From contig ONQS01000002.1 in assembly GCA_900320055.1 (NCBI GenBank), forward strand, positions 62,001 to 126,000: a stretch of 64,000 bases of DNA, given 5' to 3'. This DNA is from an uncultured Prevotellaceae bacterium. Lineage in GTDB: Bacteria; Bacteroidota; Bacteroidia; Bacteroidales; Muribaculaceae. Below are positions 17,371 through 26,896 of the stretch, one piece after another. Position numbers and translations under genes: made by a program. Below the pieces are notes generated by a model. The model did no database searches, was not told the DNA's origin, and saw only the letters and a program-made list of their open reading frames with translations. Positions within the stretch are counted from its first letter, which is position 1. The number at the start of each line of letters is the position of its first letter.

Positions 17371-17916
17371 TCAGGGATTTAATTTGATTTCAAACAACGA
17401 GAAGTTGACCTTGCCATAGACACGCTGCTGCGAGAAGTGGGGCAAGGCGCTGAAGTCGTGCTCGCGCGGATGCTCCATGATGAAGAGCGTGCCGTCATGC
17501 ACCAGGCGCGAGTCGAGAATCAACGACGGAATCTCGCCGAAGCGCGGCAAATCATAAGGCGGGTCGGCAAAGATGATGTCATACGACTGGCGGCAGGTGG
17601 CTACGAACTTGAACACGTCGCCACGCACCAGTGTCAGGTTAGGATCGCCCAACTGCGATTGCACCCGCTTGATGAAGTCGGCCTGAGTGCGGGCCTTCTC
17701 GATAGCGGTGACATGGGCGCATCCGCGGGAGAGGAACTCAAAACTCATCGCTCCGGTTCCGGCAAACAGGTCCAGCACAGTCTTGTCCTCAAGGTCAACG
17801 ATGTTGCCCATGACGTTGAACAGATTCTCGCGCGCCATATCGGTTGTCGGGCGCGCGGTGATGTTGGTGGGCACGTCAAAGCGCCGACGGCCATATTTTC
17901 CGCTGATTATTCGCAT
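17371..17916 (-). CDS. rsmD: 16S rRNA guanine(966)-N2 methyltransferase
   Basis: The 181-residue protein starts MRIISGKYGRRRFDVP, the typical RsmD N-terminus, and has the SAM-binding loop LDLFAGTGAMSFE (48-60) and the catalytic DPPY motif (118-121). It methylates G966 of 16S rRNA. The gene overlaps the DUF3822 gene by 10 bp, a pairing common in Bacteroidetes, and is followed 2 bp later by susC. Confidence 0.95.
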   Translation of the reverse strand: MRIISGKYGRRRFDVPTNITARPTTDMARENLFNVMGNIVDLEDKTVLDLFAGTGAMSFEFLSRGCAHVTAIEKARTQADFIKRVQSQLGDPNLTLVRGDVFKFVATCRQSYDIIFADPPYDLPRFGEIPSLILDSRLVHDGTLFIMEHPREHDFSALPHFSQQRVYGKVNFSLFEIKLNP

Positions 17917-18713
17917 AGGGCAAGCAACACTAGTTCCAATGGCGCCTGCACCGCATTGTGCCCCAACTGCATGGCGGCAGCGGGATAGGCGGCAGGCATC
18001 ACATACTTCACATACTTTCTCAGTTCTTCACTCATGGCCGACCGCAACGCGCCATCGCCCATCAACTGCAGTTCATCGGTCAACTGGTCCAGACCGTGGC
18101 TACGCCATGCGTTCAGGGCAAAGTAGGCCGCATCCTGCGTGCTGGCAAAGGGATAACTGTTGGCGCACTGGATCTCGCCGCCACGATAGATGGCCATGTC
18201 CATCATGCCATCGCGCATGTTCAGGAACATCCTCGCGATGTCATCGCCACGGTTGAGCGACTGGAAGTAGTCACACAACGGGTGCAGGTGATGATAGACC
18301 AGGGGATAGTTGAACGTGCGGCCCAGAAACGCCTGCATGCCGCGGGGCATGATATAGGCCACCTTGATGCCGCAAGCCATCGCACACACGGCGGTCTCGC
18401 CGTCGTCGCCTATATAGGCCGTGCCCAGCAGGGCCTTGCAGTCCTCGTCGCTGGTGGCGGGCGGCAGCAGCAAGAAGTGGCTGGATCGCACGACGACCCT
18501 CACGCGGCGGTACTCGCCCAGCAGCACGGGAGTGTTATAGACGGCATCCTCAAGGCCCTGCAGGGAATCGTCGGTCAGCGCCACCTCACCCGTAATGAGC
18601 GAATTGGCGACCGTCGGGGTATACAGGATGTAACTGACTCGCCTGTCGTCGAGCAGGACGAGCAGTTCCCACACCTCGGGATGCTGGATGTTGATATTCT
18701 GATTTCCTTCCAT
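17907..18713 (-). CDS. DUF3822 family protein
   Basis: The 268-residue protein belongs to DUF3822, a Bacteroidetes family with an actin/hexokinase-like ATPase look. It is nearly always upstream of rsmD, as here (10-bp overlap). Recognisable stretches are VRVVVRSSHFLLLPPAT and FNYPLVYHHLHPLCDYF. No signal peptide is visible. The function is unknown. The ATG at 18713 lies about 8 nt after a TAATTTTG box on the minus strand, so the transcript would be almost leaderless. Confidence 0.8.
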   Translation of the reverse strand: MEGNQNINIQHPEVWELLVLLDDRRVSYILYTPTVANSLITGEVALTDDSLQGLEDAVYNTPVLLGEYRRVRVVVRSSHFLLLPPATSDEDCKALLGTAYIGDDGETAVCAMACGIKVAYIMPRGMQAFLGRTFNYPLVYHHLHPLCDYFQSLNRGDDIARMFLNMRDGMMDMAIYRGGEIQCANSYPFASTQDAAYFALNAWRSHGLDQLTDELQLMGDGALRSAMSEELRKYVKYVMPAAYPAAAMQLGHNAVQAPLELVLLALCE

Positions 18714-18720
18714 TAACCTG

Positions 18721-18753
18721 CAAAATTACAAAAATCTCTACACAAACTCCAAA
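18721..18753 (-). promoter_or_regulatory. Promoter of the DUF3822-rsmD-susCD run
   Basis: On the minus strand a TTTG element (18753-18750) is followed after 21 nt by TAATTTTG (18728-18721), close to the Bacteroidetes consensus. Confidence 0.65.
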
Positions 18754-18766
18754 AAAATCAGGCTAC

Positions 18767-18800
18767 TGTTGCTCGAGAGCGACAAAAATGCCTATCTTTG
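18767..18800 (+). promoter_or_regulatory. Promoter of the first lipoprotein gene
   Basis: TGTTG at 18767-18771 and TATCTTTG at 18793-18800 are 21 nt apart, 28 nt before the ATG at 18829. Confidence 0.65.
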
Positions 18801-18828
18801 CGCAACAAGAGTTACTTGCCAGTACGAT

Positions 18829-19896
18829 ATGTCTCACATTAAACCAGTAACCAAAAGGGTCATTTTCGGCCTATGCAGTGCTTTCGCACTGCTGATTGCC
18901 CTCTCATGTGGCTCCGACAAGGGCGAGGACGGGCCGCATGCTATATTCTTGGACGACATCGGCATCAACATCGACCGCCAACTGCTGCTGGGCGACACAC
19001 TATGTCTGCCCGATGTGTATTGCGGCGACCCCAAGCAGACTGCCGACGACTTTAAGGGGCTAAAAATCAACCAAGAGCAATACGATGCGCTGATCGCGCC
19101 CGTGGGCAACGGCATCCCTGACGCCATGAGCAACTGGATGCTGCTGGGTGTGCGCTTTCTGGAAGGCGACATCACCCTGGCGGCCTTCTATGCCGGCAGC
19201 GGACTGGGCTACAGTGTGGACCTGATCACCTATGATAAGCAGGGGCACTTCCTGGATGCCATCAACACCCGCGAGCAGCACCTGGTGTGGCGCATCAACC
19301 AGACGGACCCCGACGACGGCGACTCGTTTGCCATCGACAGCCACATCACCCTGGAACCTGACGGGCTGACGCTGCATCGCGTGATGAAGCGTTGCGACAT
19401 GGACTATCAGCACGACCTCAAGGGCGCGCCGCGGTGGCAGCAAGCGTGGCAACAGACCTACCGGATCAATGCCAAAGGCCACTTTGTGCTGCAAGGCCAG
19501 CAAATCACCCAGGAGCAGGGTCCCATCGACCGCTATGCCACCATGGACTTCATGACGTGGGACATGCTTGTGTGCTCACTCTATGACACCGATGTGATGG
19601 ACACTTGGAACGACTATGCCGCCAGGGTTGACACGGTCTACGGACCCGACTATGAGTTCAACCCGTTTCCCGTGGATGTGAATCAACTCTACAAGATGAA
19701 TCCGCAGCGGTTCCTGTCGTGGCTCTCAAGACCCGACAATCGGCATTGCAACCTGCTGAAATACTTCAAGTTAAAAAAAGAAGACCGTCCGGCCATGCTC
19801 AAAGAGGTCGCCCATGTCACCGATGCCGACGCCCGCCGCTGGCTCACGTCGCTAGTCAACACGTGGGACGACACCCCGCTGACCCAACACCTGTAG
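18829..19896 (+). CDS. Lipoprotein of unknown function (family A, copy 1)
   Basis: The product from ATG 18829 has 355 residues. Its signal peptide (MSHIKPVTKRVIFGLCSAF) ends in a lipobox before Cys27 (ALLIALSC). The ATG at 18829 is chosen because in-frame codons further upstream lie before the promoter. It shares with the next gene the pattern DGLTLHRVM, then a W-rich strand, then NAKGHFVLQGQQ, so the two are paralogues; the gene at 22563 looks like a more distant third member. No enzyme motif is seen. I do not recognise the family. Confidence 0.7.
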   Translation: MSHIKPVTKRVIFGLCSAFALLIALSCGSDKGEDGPHAIFLDDIGINIDRQLLLGDTLCLPDVYCGDPKQTADDFKGLKINQEQYDALIAPVGNGIPDAMSNWMLLGVRFLEGDITLAAFYAGSGLGYSVDLITYDKQGHFLDAINTREQHLVWRINQTDPDDGDSFAIDSHITLEPDGLTLHRVMKRCDMDYQHDLKGAPRWQQAWQQTYRINAKGHFVLQGQQITQEQGPIDRYATMDFMTWDMLVCSLYDTDVMDTWNDYAARVDTVYGPDYEFNPFPVDVNQLYKMNPQRFLSWLSRPDNRHCNLLKYFKLKKEDRPAMLKEVAHVTDADARRWLTSLVNTWDDTPLTQHL

Positions 19897-19955
19897 ATCG
19901 GGGTCCACATCGAAATCAGCCACCCAGCAACTTAACGATACACATTTCTAGCAAC

Positions 19956-20663
19956 ATGAGATCCATCATCACCCTCGCCGCCACACTCCTGATCGCGGGA
20001 TGCAACAGCATCCACTCCAATAGCCAGATCAGCACCCTGCCCGACACCCTGCAAGTGGGGCACAGCATACTGAGCCGTGATACGGCACAAGCCGCTTCCT
20101 ACCCGGTTCTCACCGCCGCGCAATGCCGTGAACTCGCCGATCAGACAGGCTATACCGTGCCCGACAGTTCCCGTCTCATCGGCATGCGCCCCTTCAATGA
20201 CGAAATCACCATAGCCGCCTACCAGATTCCCACAGGCGAGAATCCCAACCAGTTCAAGGTCTACCTGGTGGCCCACGTGGGCACTGTGGCCGAGGTCAGC
20301 AAGGGGCACTTGAGCCGTGACATTCATCTCTGGGACAATCTCGACCTGGGCGAGTTCCACACCAGCGAGTATCAAGGCCAGCCACGCTTTGGCGGCAACC
20401 GGTTCTACACCACCGACGCCGAGTTGCGCTTTGACGGCAATGACCGCTTCACCGTGCATCGCGTGATGACCCTCACCAGCCTCTACCTCAAGGACCACCG
20501 CCTCACCGAGCAGTGGCGCGTCGAGTGGGACAACCACTACCGCCTCACCGAGGAAGGCCGCTTCTACTACGAGGGCCAGCAGGAGACCCTCCGCACACCC
20601 GCCGACCTCGACGATCCCGTCATCGACGACTACCAATCCCGCGACCGCCAAGACCTCCAATAG
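19956..20663 (+). CDS. Lipoprotein of unknown function (family A, copy 2)
   Basis: The product has 235 residues. MRSIITLAATLLIAGC is a lipoprotein signal with Cys16. The middle is rich in strands; DRFTVHRVMTLTSLY and TEEGRFYYEGQQ align with DGLTLHRVMKRC and NAKGHFVLQGQQ of the preceding gene, 59 bp upstream. It lacks the 120-residue C-terminal extension of copy 1. It is probably co-transcribed with copy 1 and is followed by the ettA promoter. The function is unknown. Confidence 0.7.
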   Translation: MRSIITLAATLLIAGCNSIHSNSQISTLPDTLQVGHSILSRDTAQAASYPVLTAAQCRELADQTGYTVPDSSRLIGMRPFNDEITIAAYQIPTGENPNQFKVYLVAHVGTVAEVSKGHLSRDIHLWDNLDLGEFHTSEYQGQPRFGGNRFYTTDAELRFDGNDRFTVHRVMTLTSLYLKDHRLTEQWRVEWDNHYRLTEEGRFYYEGQQETLRTPADLDDPVIDDYQSRDRQDLQ

Positions 20664-20686
20664 CCGCGGTCCCGCCGGGCAAACGC

Positions 20687-20717
20687 TTGCACGGATGGGA
20701 ATAAAACACTACCTTTG
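20687..20717 (+). promoter_or_regulatory. Promoter of ettA
   Basis: A TTG element (20687-20689) lies 20 nt before TACCTTTG (20710-20717); the ATG is at 20747. Confidence 0.65.
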
Positions 20718-20746
20718 CAATCAGTAACTAAATCGACTAGATAATT

Positions 20747-22441
<1,695 letters not shown>

Positions 22442-22562
22442 GCAGAGGTGACCTCGTCCGTGCCTGCGCTTGGACAGCCGGTTCTCTCTTAGGAAGACAA
22501 TCCATACAATAAAAACAAGGGCAATCGCGTTGATGCGTTTGTCAACAACTAACAACTGCGAT

Positions 22563-23576
22563 ATGAGACATCTTATATTAATCTTTCTGGCTCTGGCCAT
22601 CGTATCGTGCACGGGCAAGTGGAGCCACGGCGACCAGATCAACAATGGCCACGACTTCCTGTGCAGTGCTGGCATCTGTGATGACTCGCTCATGTCCAGC
22701 GACAAGGAATTCCGCTATGACAACGACGGCGAGAAACTGCCTCACCGCATCCTCGACCTGGCCACCTGCCAGGCCATCGGGCTCGACCAGGTAATGCATG
22801 TGGACACCAACACGACCATCGTGCGTGTGTGGAACGTGCTTGATTATCCCGACAAGGGCATCACCCTGCTCATGGGACAGACCTCCTACAGCGACACGCG
22901 CACCTGCTGGCTGGCCACCTACGGCAAGGACGGCATGATTGACTTCATGCGGCTGGGCGAGTGTGGAGGCATGAACCTCTCCTACTGGGACGACATCGAC
23001 GAGCACACCCGCCACGTGGGCATCGACTCGATGCGCATGGTCATGCCCGACAAGTGGGGCAAGCCCATCAACGTGAGCCGCTGGATCTCATTCAATGAGC
23101 AGCGCGATGGCATGGAGGCCGACTCGACGTTGTGGTTTATCGACCATGAGGTACCCGTAACCATCGGCGGAGACGGTCGCTTCGCACTGGGCAAGATTGG
23201 CGTGGTCTATAGCACCGACACCACCCTGCTCACCTCATTCTGGCGCAACAAGCGCGCGCTCGAAGTGCTGTCGTGGACCCCGCTGAGCGATACCACCTTC
23301 TGCGACAAAGTGAACAATTTCCTGGAATCGGCCCGCGGCAGCATCACCGACCCGGCCTTGCTGCTGGGCGACTTCCACATGCTGGTGACCAATCGTCTCT
23401 ACTGCGACACCCAGGGCATGATGCAATGGTGCCTGGATCACCCCGACGCCCAGTTGACCCAGGGCTTGAAAAAGACTCTGAGCGATATCAACCCCGAGTG
23501 GATTTTGGGCGAACTCAACAGGATCAAGGATCCCAAGATCCTAGCCCGCAGCAAGCAACTCCTGGGCTTGAAGTAA
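22563..23576 (+). CDS. Lipoprotein of unknown function (possible distant family A member)
   Basis: The product from ATG 22563 has 337 residues. MRHLILIFLALAIVSC is a lipoprotein signal with Cys16. It has the same overall plan as the lipoproteins at 18829 and 19956: a short N-terminal tail, strands describing an accessory domain, then DHEVPVTIGGDGRFALGKIG and a helical C-terminal part of about 100 residues like that of copy 1. Similarity is weak and should be tested. It follows ettA by 121 bp. No catalytic motif is seen. Confidence 0.65.
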   Translation: MRHLILIFLALAIVSCTGKWSHGDQINNGHDFLCSAGICDDSLMSSDKEFRYDNDGEKLPHRILDLATCQAIGLDQVMHVDTNTTIVRVWNVLDYPDKGITLLMGQTSYSDTRTCWLATYGKDGMIDFMRLGECGGMNLSYWDDIDEHTRHVGIDSMRMVMPDKWGKPINVSRWISFNEQRDGMEADSTLWFIDHEVPVTIGGDGRFALGKIGVVYSTDTTLLTSFWRNKRALEVLSWTPLSDTTFCDKVNNFLESARGSITDPALLLGDFHMLVTNRLYCDTQGMMQWCLDHPDAQLTQGLKKTLSDINPEWILGELNRIKDPKILARSKQLLGLK

Positions 23577-23578
23577 AC

Positions 23579-23597
23579 GCCCTACGTTTCGTAGGGC
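23579..23597 (+). terminator. Hairpin after the third lipoprotein gene
   Basis: An 8-bp perfect stem GCCCTACG / CGTAGGGC closes a TTT loop 2 nt after the stop codon. No T-run follows. Confidence 0.6.
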
Positions 23598-23630
23598 AGA
23601 TAACTTGCTCACTGGTTAGAGATTAGAGAA

Positions 23631-23680
23631 GCACAATAAATACAAATGGCTAGCCATCAGGCCGCCTGTACTTATTGTGC
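23631..23680. terminator. Branched stem-loop between convergent genes
   Basis: A 14-bp stem with one mismatch (23631-23644 with 23667-23680) encloses two small hairpins: the palindrome ATGGCTAGCCAT (23646-23657) and CAGG-CCG-CCTG (23658-23668). It probably serves as a bidirectional terminator for genes ending at 23576 (+) and 23709 (-). Confidence 0.55.
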
Positions 23681-23708
23681 CTCTTGTCTTCTGCTTGTTA
23701 TCTTGATG

Positions 23709-24674
23709 TTACCGCTGTCTTCTCTCATGCTGCTTCATGAACTCTTCCCGATTAGTCAAGAATTGCTGATATAATGCGCTGAGGCTTCCGTCTTGAAAAT
23801 CTTCCTCGTGCAGACACACCCTGCCTTCAAAAAACTCATGGCAGGTCAGCCACTTTGAGAACGCCTTCAACTCCTCGCCATACCGGGCCTCAAATTCATC
23901 ACACACCCGCTGCAACGAGTCCTCGTCTTCACCCTCCCACTCGATTTGCACCTTGCGGGATGAAAGATACTGATAATACCACTTCTCCGAATCCTTATTA
24001 TAGGTCGTGACATTGTGCGACACTAACTCAAACAGGTCATCAGGATAGTCTTGCCTGAAACTGATAGTCAACTCTCGCAACTGGGGCATCAATGCGATGA
24101 GGCTGTCAGGACGGTTATGCACCACAGCAGCGCAACACTGATCCATGAGGGTAACCAATTCATCACAACGGTCGTTGGGACTCCAGCACTCGGCCGCATC
24201 ACCATGCGCCTCCAGGTGATAGGTCACGCCATCATAGCCAAGTCGCCTGAAAAGATAGGACGAGGTCTCGACTGCCGATTCCACCAGCGTCTCCATCATC
24301 CGCATCACGCTGTCAGGCACCTGCATCTGGTAAATATACACCTTGGCAGGATCATATTTGACCATGCGGCTCTTGTCTAAATTGTGAATGTTTGCATAGT
24401 ACAGATTCTCCCTTGCCCAGGTGCAAGTCAGCACATGGCTATCACGGTTACCCGTCAAGGCGTATTCCCCAGTGAAAGACGGCCGCGCCATATAGATAAA
24501 CAACGGGTAATTGCCATAGCCGTCCAACTGGCCATGCAGCAGATAATCCTTCACAATCGCCATATAGCCATCACCGCCAGCATCCTCAATCTTGGCCGTA
24601 GGCACCAACCTGCTCTGCCCCATCACGCTCATCACTGCAAGCATCAAAGCCAGAAATAAACAATAACGTCTCAT
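23709..24674 (-). CDS. Secreted protein of unknown function
   Basis: The product from ATG 24674 has 321 residues and begins MRRYCLFLALMLAVMSVMGQ, a cleavable signal peptide. A start at 24686 (MEVKM) is also possible; the GTG at 24698 lies too close to the -7 box at 24703-24710. The mature part has a strand-rich N-terminal half (LVPTAKIEDAGGDGYMAIV) and a helical C-terminal half with VCDEFEARYGEELKAFSKWL. I do not recognise a family and see no enzyme motif. It is probably periplasmic. Confidence 0.6.
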   Translation of the reverse strand: MRRYCLFLALMLAVMSVMGQSRLVPTAKIEDAGGDGYMAIVKDYLLHGQLDGYGNYPLFIYMARPSFTGEYALTGNRDSHVLTCTWARENLYYANIHNLDKSRMVKYDPAKVYIYQMQVPDSVMRMMETLVESAVETSSYLFRRLGYDGVTYHLEAHGDAAECWSPNDRCDELVTLMDQCCAAVVHNRPDSLIALMPQLRELTISFRQDYPDDLFELVSHNVTTYNKDSEKWYYQYLSSRKVQIEWEGEDEDSLQRVCDEFEARYGEELKAFSKWLTCHEFFEGRVCLHEEDFQDGSLSALYQQFLTNREEFMKQHERRQR

Positions 24675-24702
24675 CTTCACCTCCATTCTTAAATACACTG
24701 TG

Positions 24703-24710
24703 CAAAAGTA
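24703..24710 (-). promoter_or_regulatory. -7 box of the secreted-protein gene
   Basis: TACTTTTG read on the minus strand; no clear TTTG element was found at the right spacing. Confidence 0.4.
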
Positions 24711-24790
24711 GTGGCAAAAACTGAAATTTCAATACTATTACCAGCATTTTCTGGCACCATGAGAATGACACGGCTGCGTAGTGATGCCTA

Positions 24791-25105
24791 TCACACGTCG
24801 GCGGCGTGGAGCAGCGAGGCGATGGTCTGCCACAGCACGGTGAGCGTGACCACACCCATCGTGGCGTTATAGAGCAAGTCTCGCACAGTGATGGCACCCC
24901 AGTCCTGGCCACGCCACATCATCAGCCAGCACACGACGCAAGCCACCAGAGCGATGGCATAGACGACCGTAGTGGCCCACGAGCCACGAGGCCTGCGCTC
25001 GGGCAATTTGTTGAGCACACGGCGGGTAAACCAGGGGTTCTCCCCAGGGTCATGAGCGCCCTGCTTGAGCACTTGTGCCAGTTTATTGTCTTCAATATCG
25101 TTCAT
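24791..25105 (-). CDS. Small membrane protein next to an ECF sigma factor
   Basis: The product from ATG 25105 (MNDIEDNKLAQVLKQG) has 104 residues: a soluble N-terminus of about 45 residues with NPWFTRRVLNKLPER, then two hydrophobic segments (about 50-68 and 82-100). Position downstream of an ECF sigma gene and the cytoplasmic-tail-plus-membrane layout suggest an anti-sigma-like protein, but no zinc-binding anti-sigma motif is present. The gap to the sigma gene is 108 bp. Confidence 0.6.
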   Translation of the reverse strand: MNDIEDNKLAQVLKQGAHDPGENPWFTRRVLNKLPERRPRGSWATTVVYAIALVACVVCWLMMWRGQDWGAITVRDLLYNATMGVVTLTVLWQTIASLLHAADV

Positions 25106-25213
25106 AGTCCTTTGTATTCTTACCGTGCTTTGCACGGGAAATTAAACAACTTATTATTAAGATTTTCTTTTCATTTCCCGCCCGCCAGGGCAGTGGATAT
25201 CAATTCAATGGCA

Positions 25214-25765
25214 TCATGTGTCTATCAGTGCCTTCATCTTGCCCTTGGCGCGGTAGATCAGTGACTTGACCGAGCCTTCAGGCATCTGCATAATCTTGGC
25301 GACCTGCTTGAGCGGCTGGTCCTCGATATAGAACAGCGTCACGGCCACACGCTCGGTGTCGCCCAATGCAGCCAGCGCCCGCTGCACCGTCATCGAGGCG
25401 TCGATGGCATCGCTCGCCGCCGTGCTGGCCTCGGCCATGCGTGTGATGTCCTCGACATGCTCCTCCTGATGATGGCGGGTATGGTTATAGAACTGGTTGT
25501 AGGCGATGCGGTACAACCAGGTGCTGAACGAGGACAGCCCCTTAAAGCCACGGATGCCCACATAGGCCTTGATGAACGTCTCCTGTGCCAGGTCGTCGGT
25601 CAGCATCTCATCGCCCGCGGTCAGGTTCAGCAGGAACCGGCGCACACGCGGCTGATAGGCCTCGACGAGCCTGCCGAATGCGTCCCGGTTGTCGGCCAGG
25701 GCGCATTGCGACAGCAGTCTTATTTCATCTAACTTTGAGAGCATATCTGGAGGGATGTGCGCCAT
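25214..25765 (-). CDS. ECF-type RNA polymerase sigma factor
   Basis: The 183-residue protein has region 2 (LTDDLAQETFIKAYVGIRGFK and SSFSTWLYRIAYNQFYN) and region 4 (RVAVTLFYIEDQPLKQVAKI, then MPEGSVKSLIYRAKGKMK), separated by a short acidic linker, and no region 1 or 3, as in extracytoplasmic-function sigma factors. It may start at 25765 or 25744 (MLSKLDEIRLL). It lies between a DUF6249-like membrane protein gene (36-bp gap) and a small membrane protein gene; these are probably its regulators or targets (inference). Confidence 0.9.
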   Translation of the reverse strand: MAHIPPDMLSKLDEIRLLSQCALADNRDAFGRLVEAYQPRVRRFLLNLTAGDEMLTDDLAQETFIKAYVGIRGFKGLSSFSTWLYRIAYNQFYNHTRHHQEEHVEDITRMAEASTAASDAIDASMTVQRALAALGDTERVAVTLFYIEDQPLKQVAKIMQMPEGSVKSLIYRAKGKMKALIDT

Positions 25766-25801
25766 CGGCGCAATGGATATATGGGCTGAGGGATGAGGGG
25801 A

Positions 25802-26710
25802 TCAATCGGTCTGATAGGGGTCATCGTTGTTATACACCGGGTCGTTGCCAAAGGCTGGCGGCACGGGGATGCCCTCTCGCATGGGTTCGTTGGACTGTCT
25901 CTGCTGGGCGCGCTTCCAGGCATCCTGCAGCGCCTTCTGCTCCTTGTAGAGGATAAAGCCCTTGCACACGCCCACAATCACCAGGGCCAGGCCGATGGGC
26001 CAGAACGGATTCTCAGCATCGCCAATCGCTATAGAGAAGAGTATCAGCATCGTTCCCCAGCCAATCCACTTGACGGCAGGCGTCAGGGCGCGCCAATTGA
26101 CCATATTGGCCATGACAACGGGATTGTCGGCAGTCTGGCCCTGAATGGGAGTGCCTACGGGCACCCCGCTCTGCTGCGGGGCAGAGGTGGACACCGGAGC
26201 CGAGTGAACCACGGGCTGCGGCACATAGATGGCGCTGTGCTTGACGTCGGTGAGCGAGAGTTCGTTGAGGGGGTAATTGTTCTCGATGGCCTTCTCGATG
26301 ACACGGTACTTGTTGCGGCGGTTCAGGAAGCGGAAAAACAGCACCAGCAGCACCAGGGCCAGCAGACCCGCAATCGATGCGCAGGCAATCACCTGGGATG
26401 TCACAGCCCACTGGCCGCTGATGACCTTGATGTCGTCGGGCGTGAGTTCTCCCTTGCGGCCTGCAATCTCCACGGTTGTGCCAGCGCCCCCGGTGAGCGT
26501 ATCGTCGAGAGCCTCGTTAATCTTTTTGTTCACCTTCTGCAGGTCCAGGCCGCTGATGGTCACGGCATCCTTGCCGTCGGTCACTACGATCGAGTCACCC
26601 TTTTGTGCCACATGGGGCTTGCTGGCAGGCGTGGCCTTGATAGCCGGGCCTGCGGTGGCGGCCAGCGCCATCATCAGCATCAGTGCGAGTGTTAGAATCG
26701 TCTTCTTCAT
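25802..26710 (-). CDS. DUF6249-like membrane protein
   Basis: The 302-residue protein has a signal peptide (MKKTILTLALMLMMALAATA), a periplasmic part of about 110 residues, a membrane segment (about 131-150), a basic NRRNKYRVIEKAIENNYP stretch typical of the DUF6249 region, a Pro/Gln/Ser-rich linker and two closely spaced membrane segments (about 240-275). The function is unknown. Bacteroidales sigma-factor loci often carry such a protein, and here it is directly upstream of an ECF sigma gene on the same strand, so it may sense envelope state. Confidence 0.6.
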   Translation of the reverse strand: MKKTILTLALMLMMALAATAGPAIKATPASKPHVAQKGDSIVVTDGKDAVTISGLDLQKVNKKINEALDDTLTGGAGTTVEIAGRKGELTPDDIKVISGQWAVTSQVIACASIAGLLALVLLVLFFRFLNRRNKYRVIEKAIENNYPLNELSLTDVKHSAIYVPQPVVHSAPVSTSAPQQSGVPVGTPIQGQTADNPVVMANMVNWRALTPAVKWIGWGTMLILFSIAIGDAENPFWPIGLALVIVGVCKGFILYKEQKALQDAWKRAQQRQSNEPMREGIPVPPAFGNDPVYNNDDPYQTD

Positions 26711-26838
26711 TGTCTTATCATTTTATTTGTTATTGTTATTAGTTATTTAAGCAGCGTTGCAATCCGCTTTCATGCATTAGATGCAACAACCCCCCAAAAA
26801 AGTTTCACAAAGATGAAAAAAATTTTGGAAATAATCCT

Positions 26839-26846
26839 TAATTTTG
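26839..26846 (+). promoter_or_regulatory. -7 box upstream of the GHL10 glycosidase gene
   Basis: TAATTTTG lies about 50 nt before the ATG; no TTTG element stands at the right distance. The rest of the 186-bp divergent gap is A/T-rich and shows nothing else clear. Confidence 0.45.
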
Positions 26847-26896
26847 TGGCTAATAACCAAATAAATATTTTCCGACCGCTCAAAATCAACTGAATT

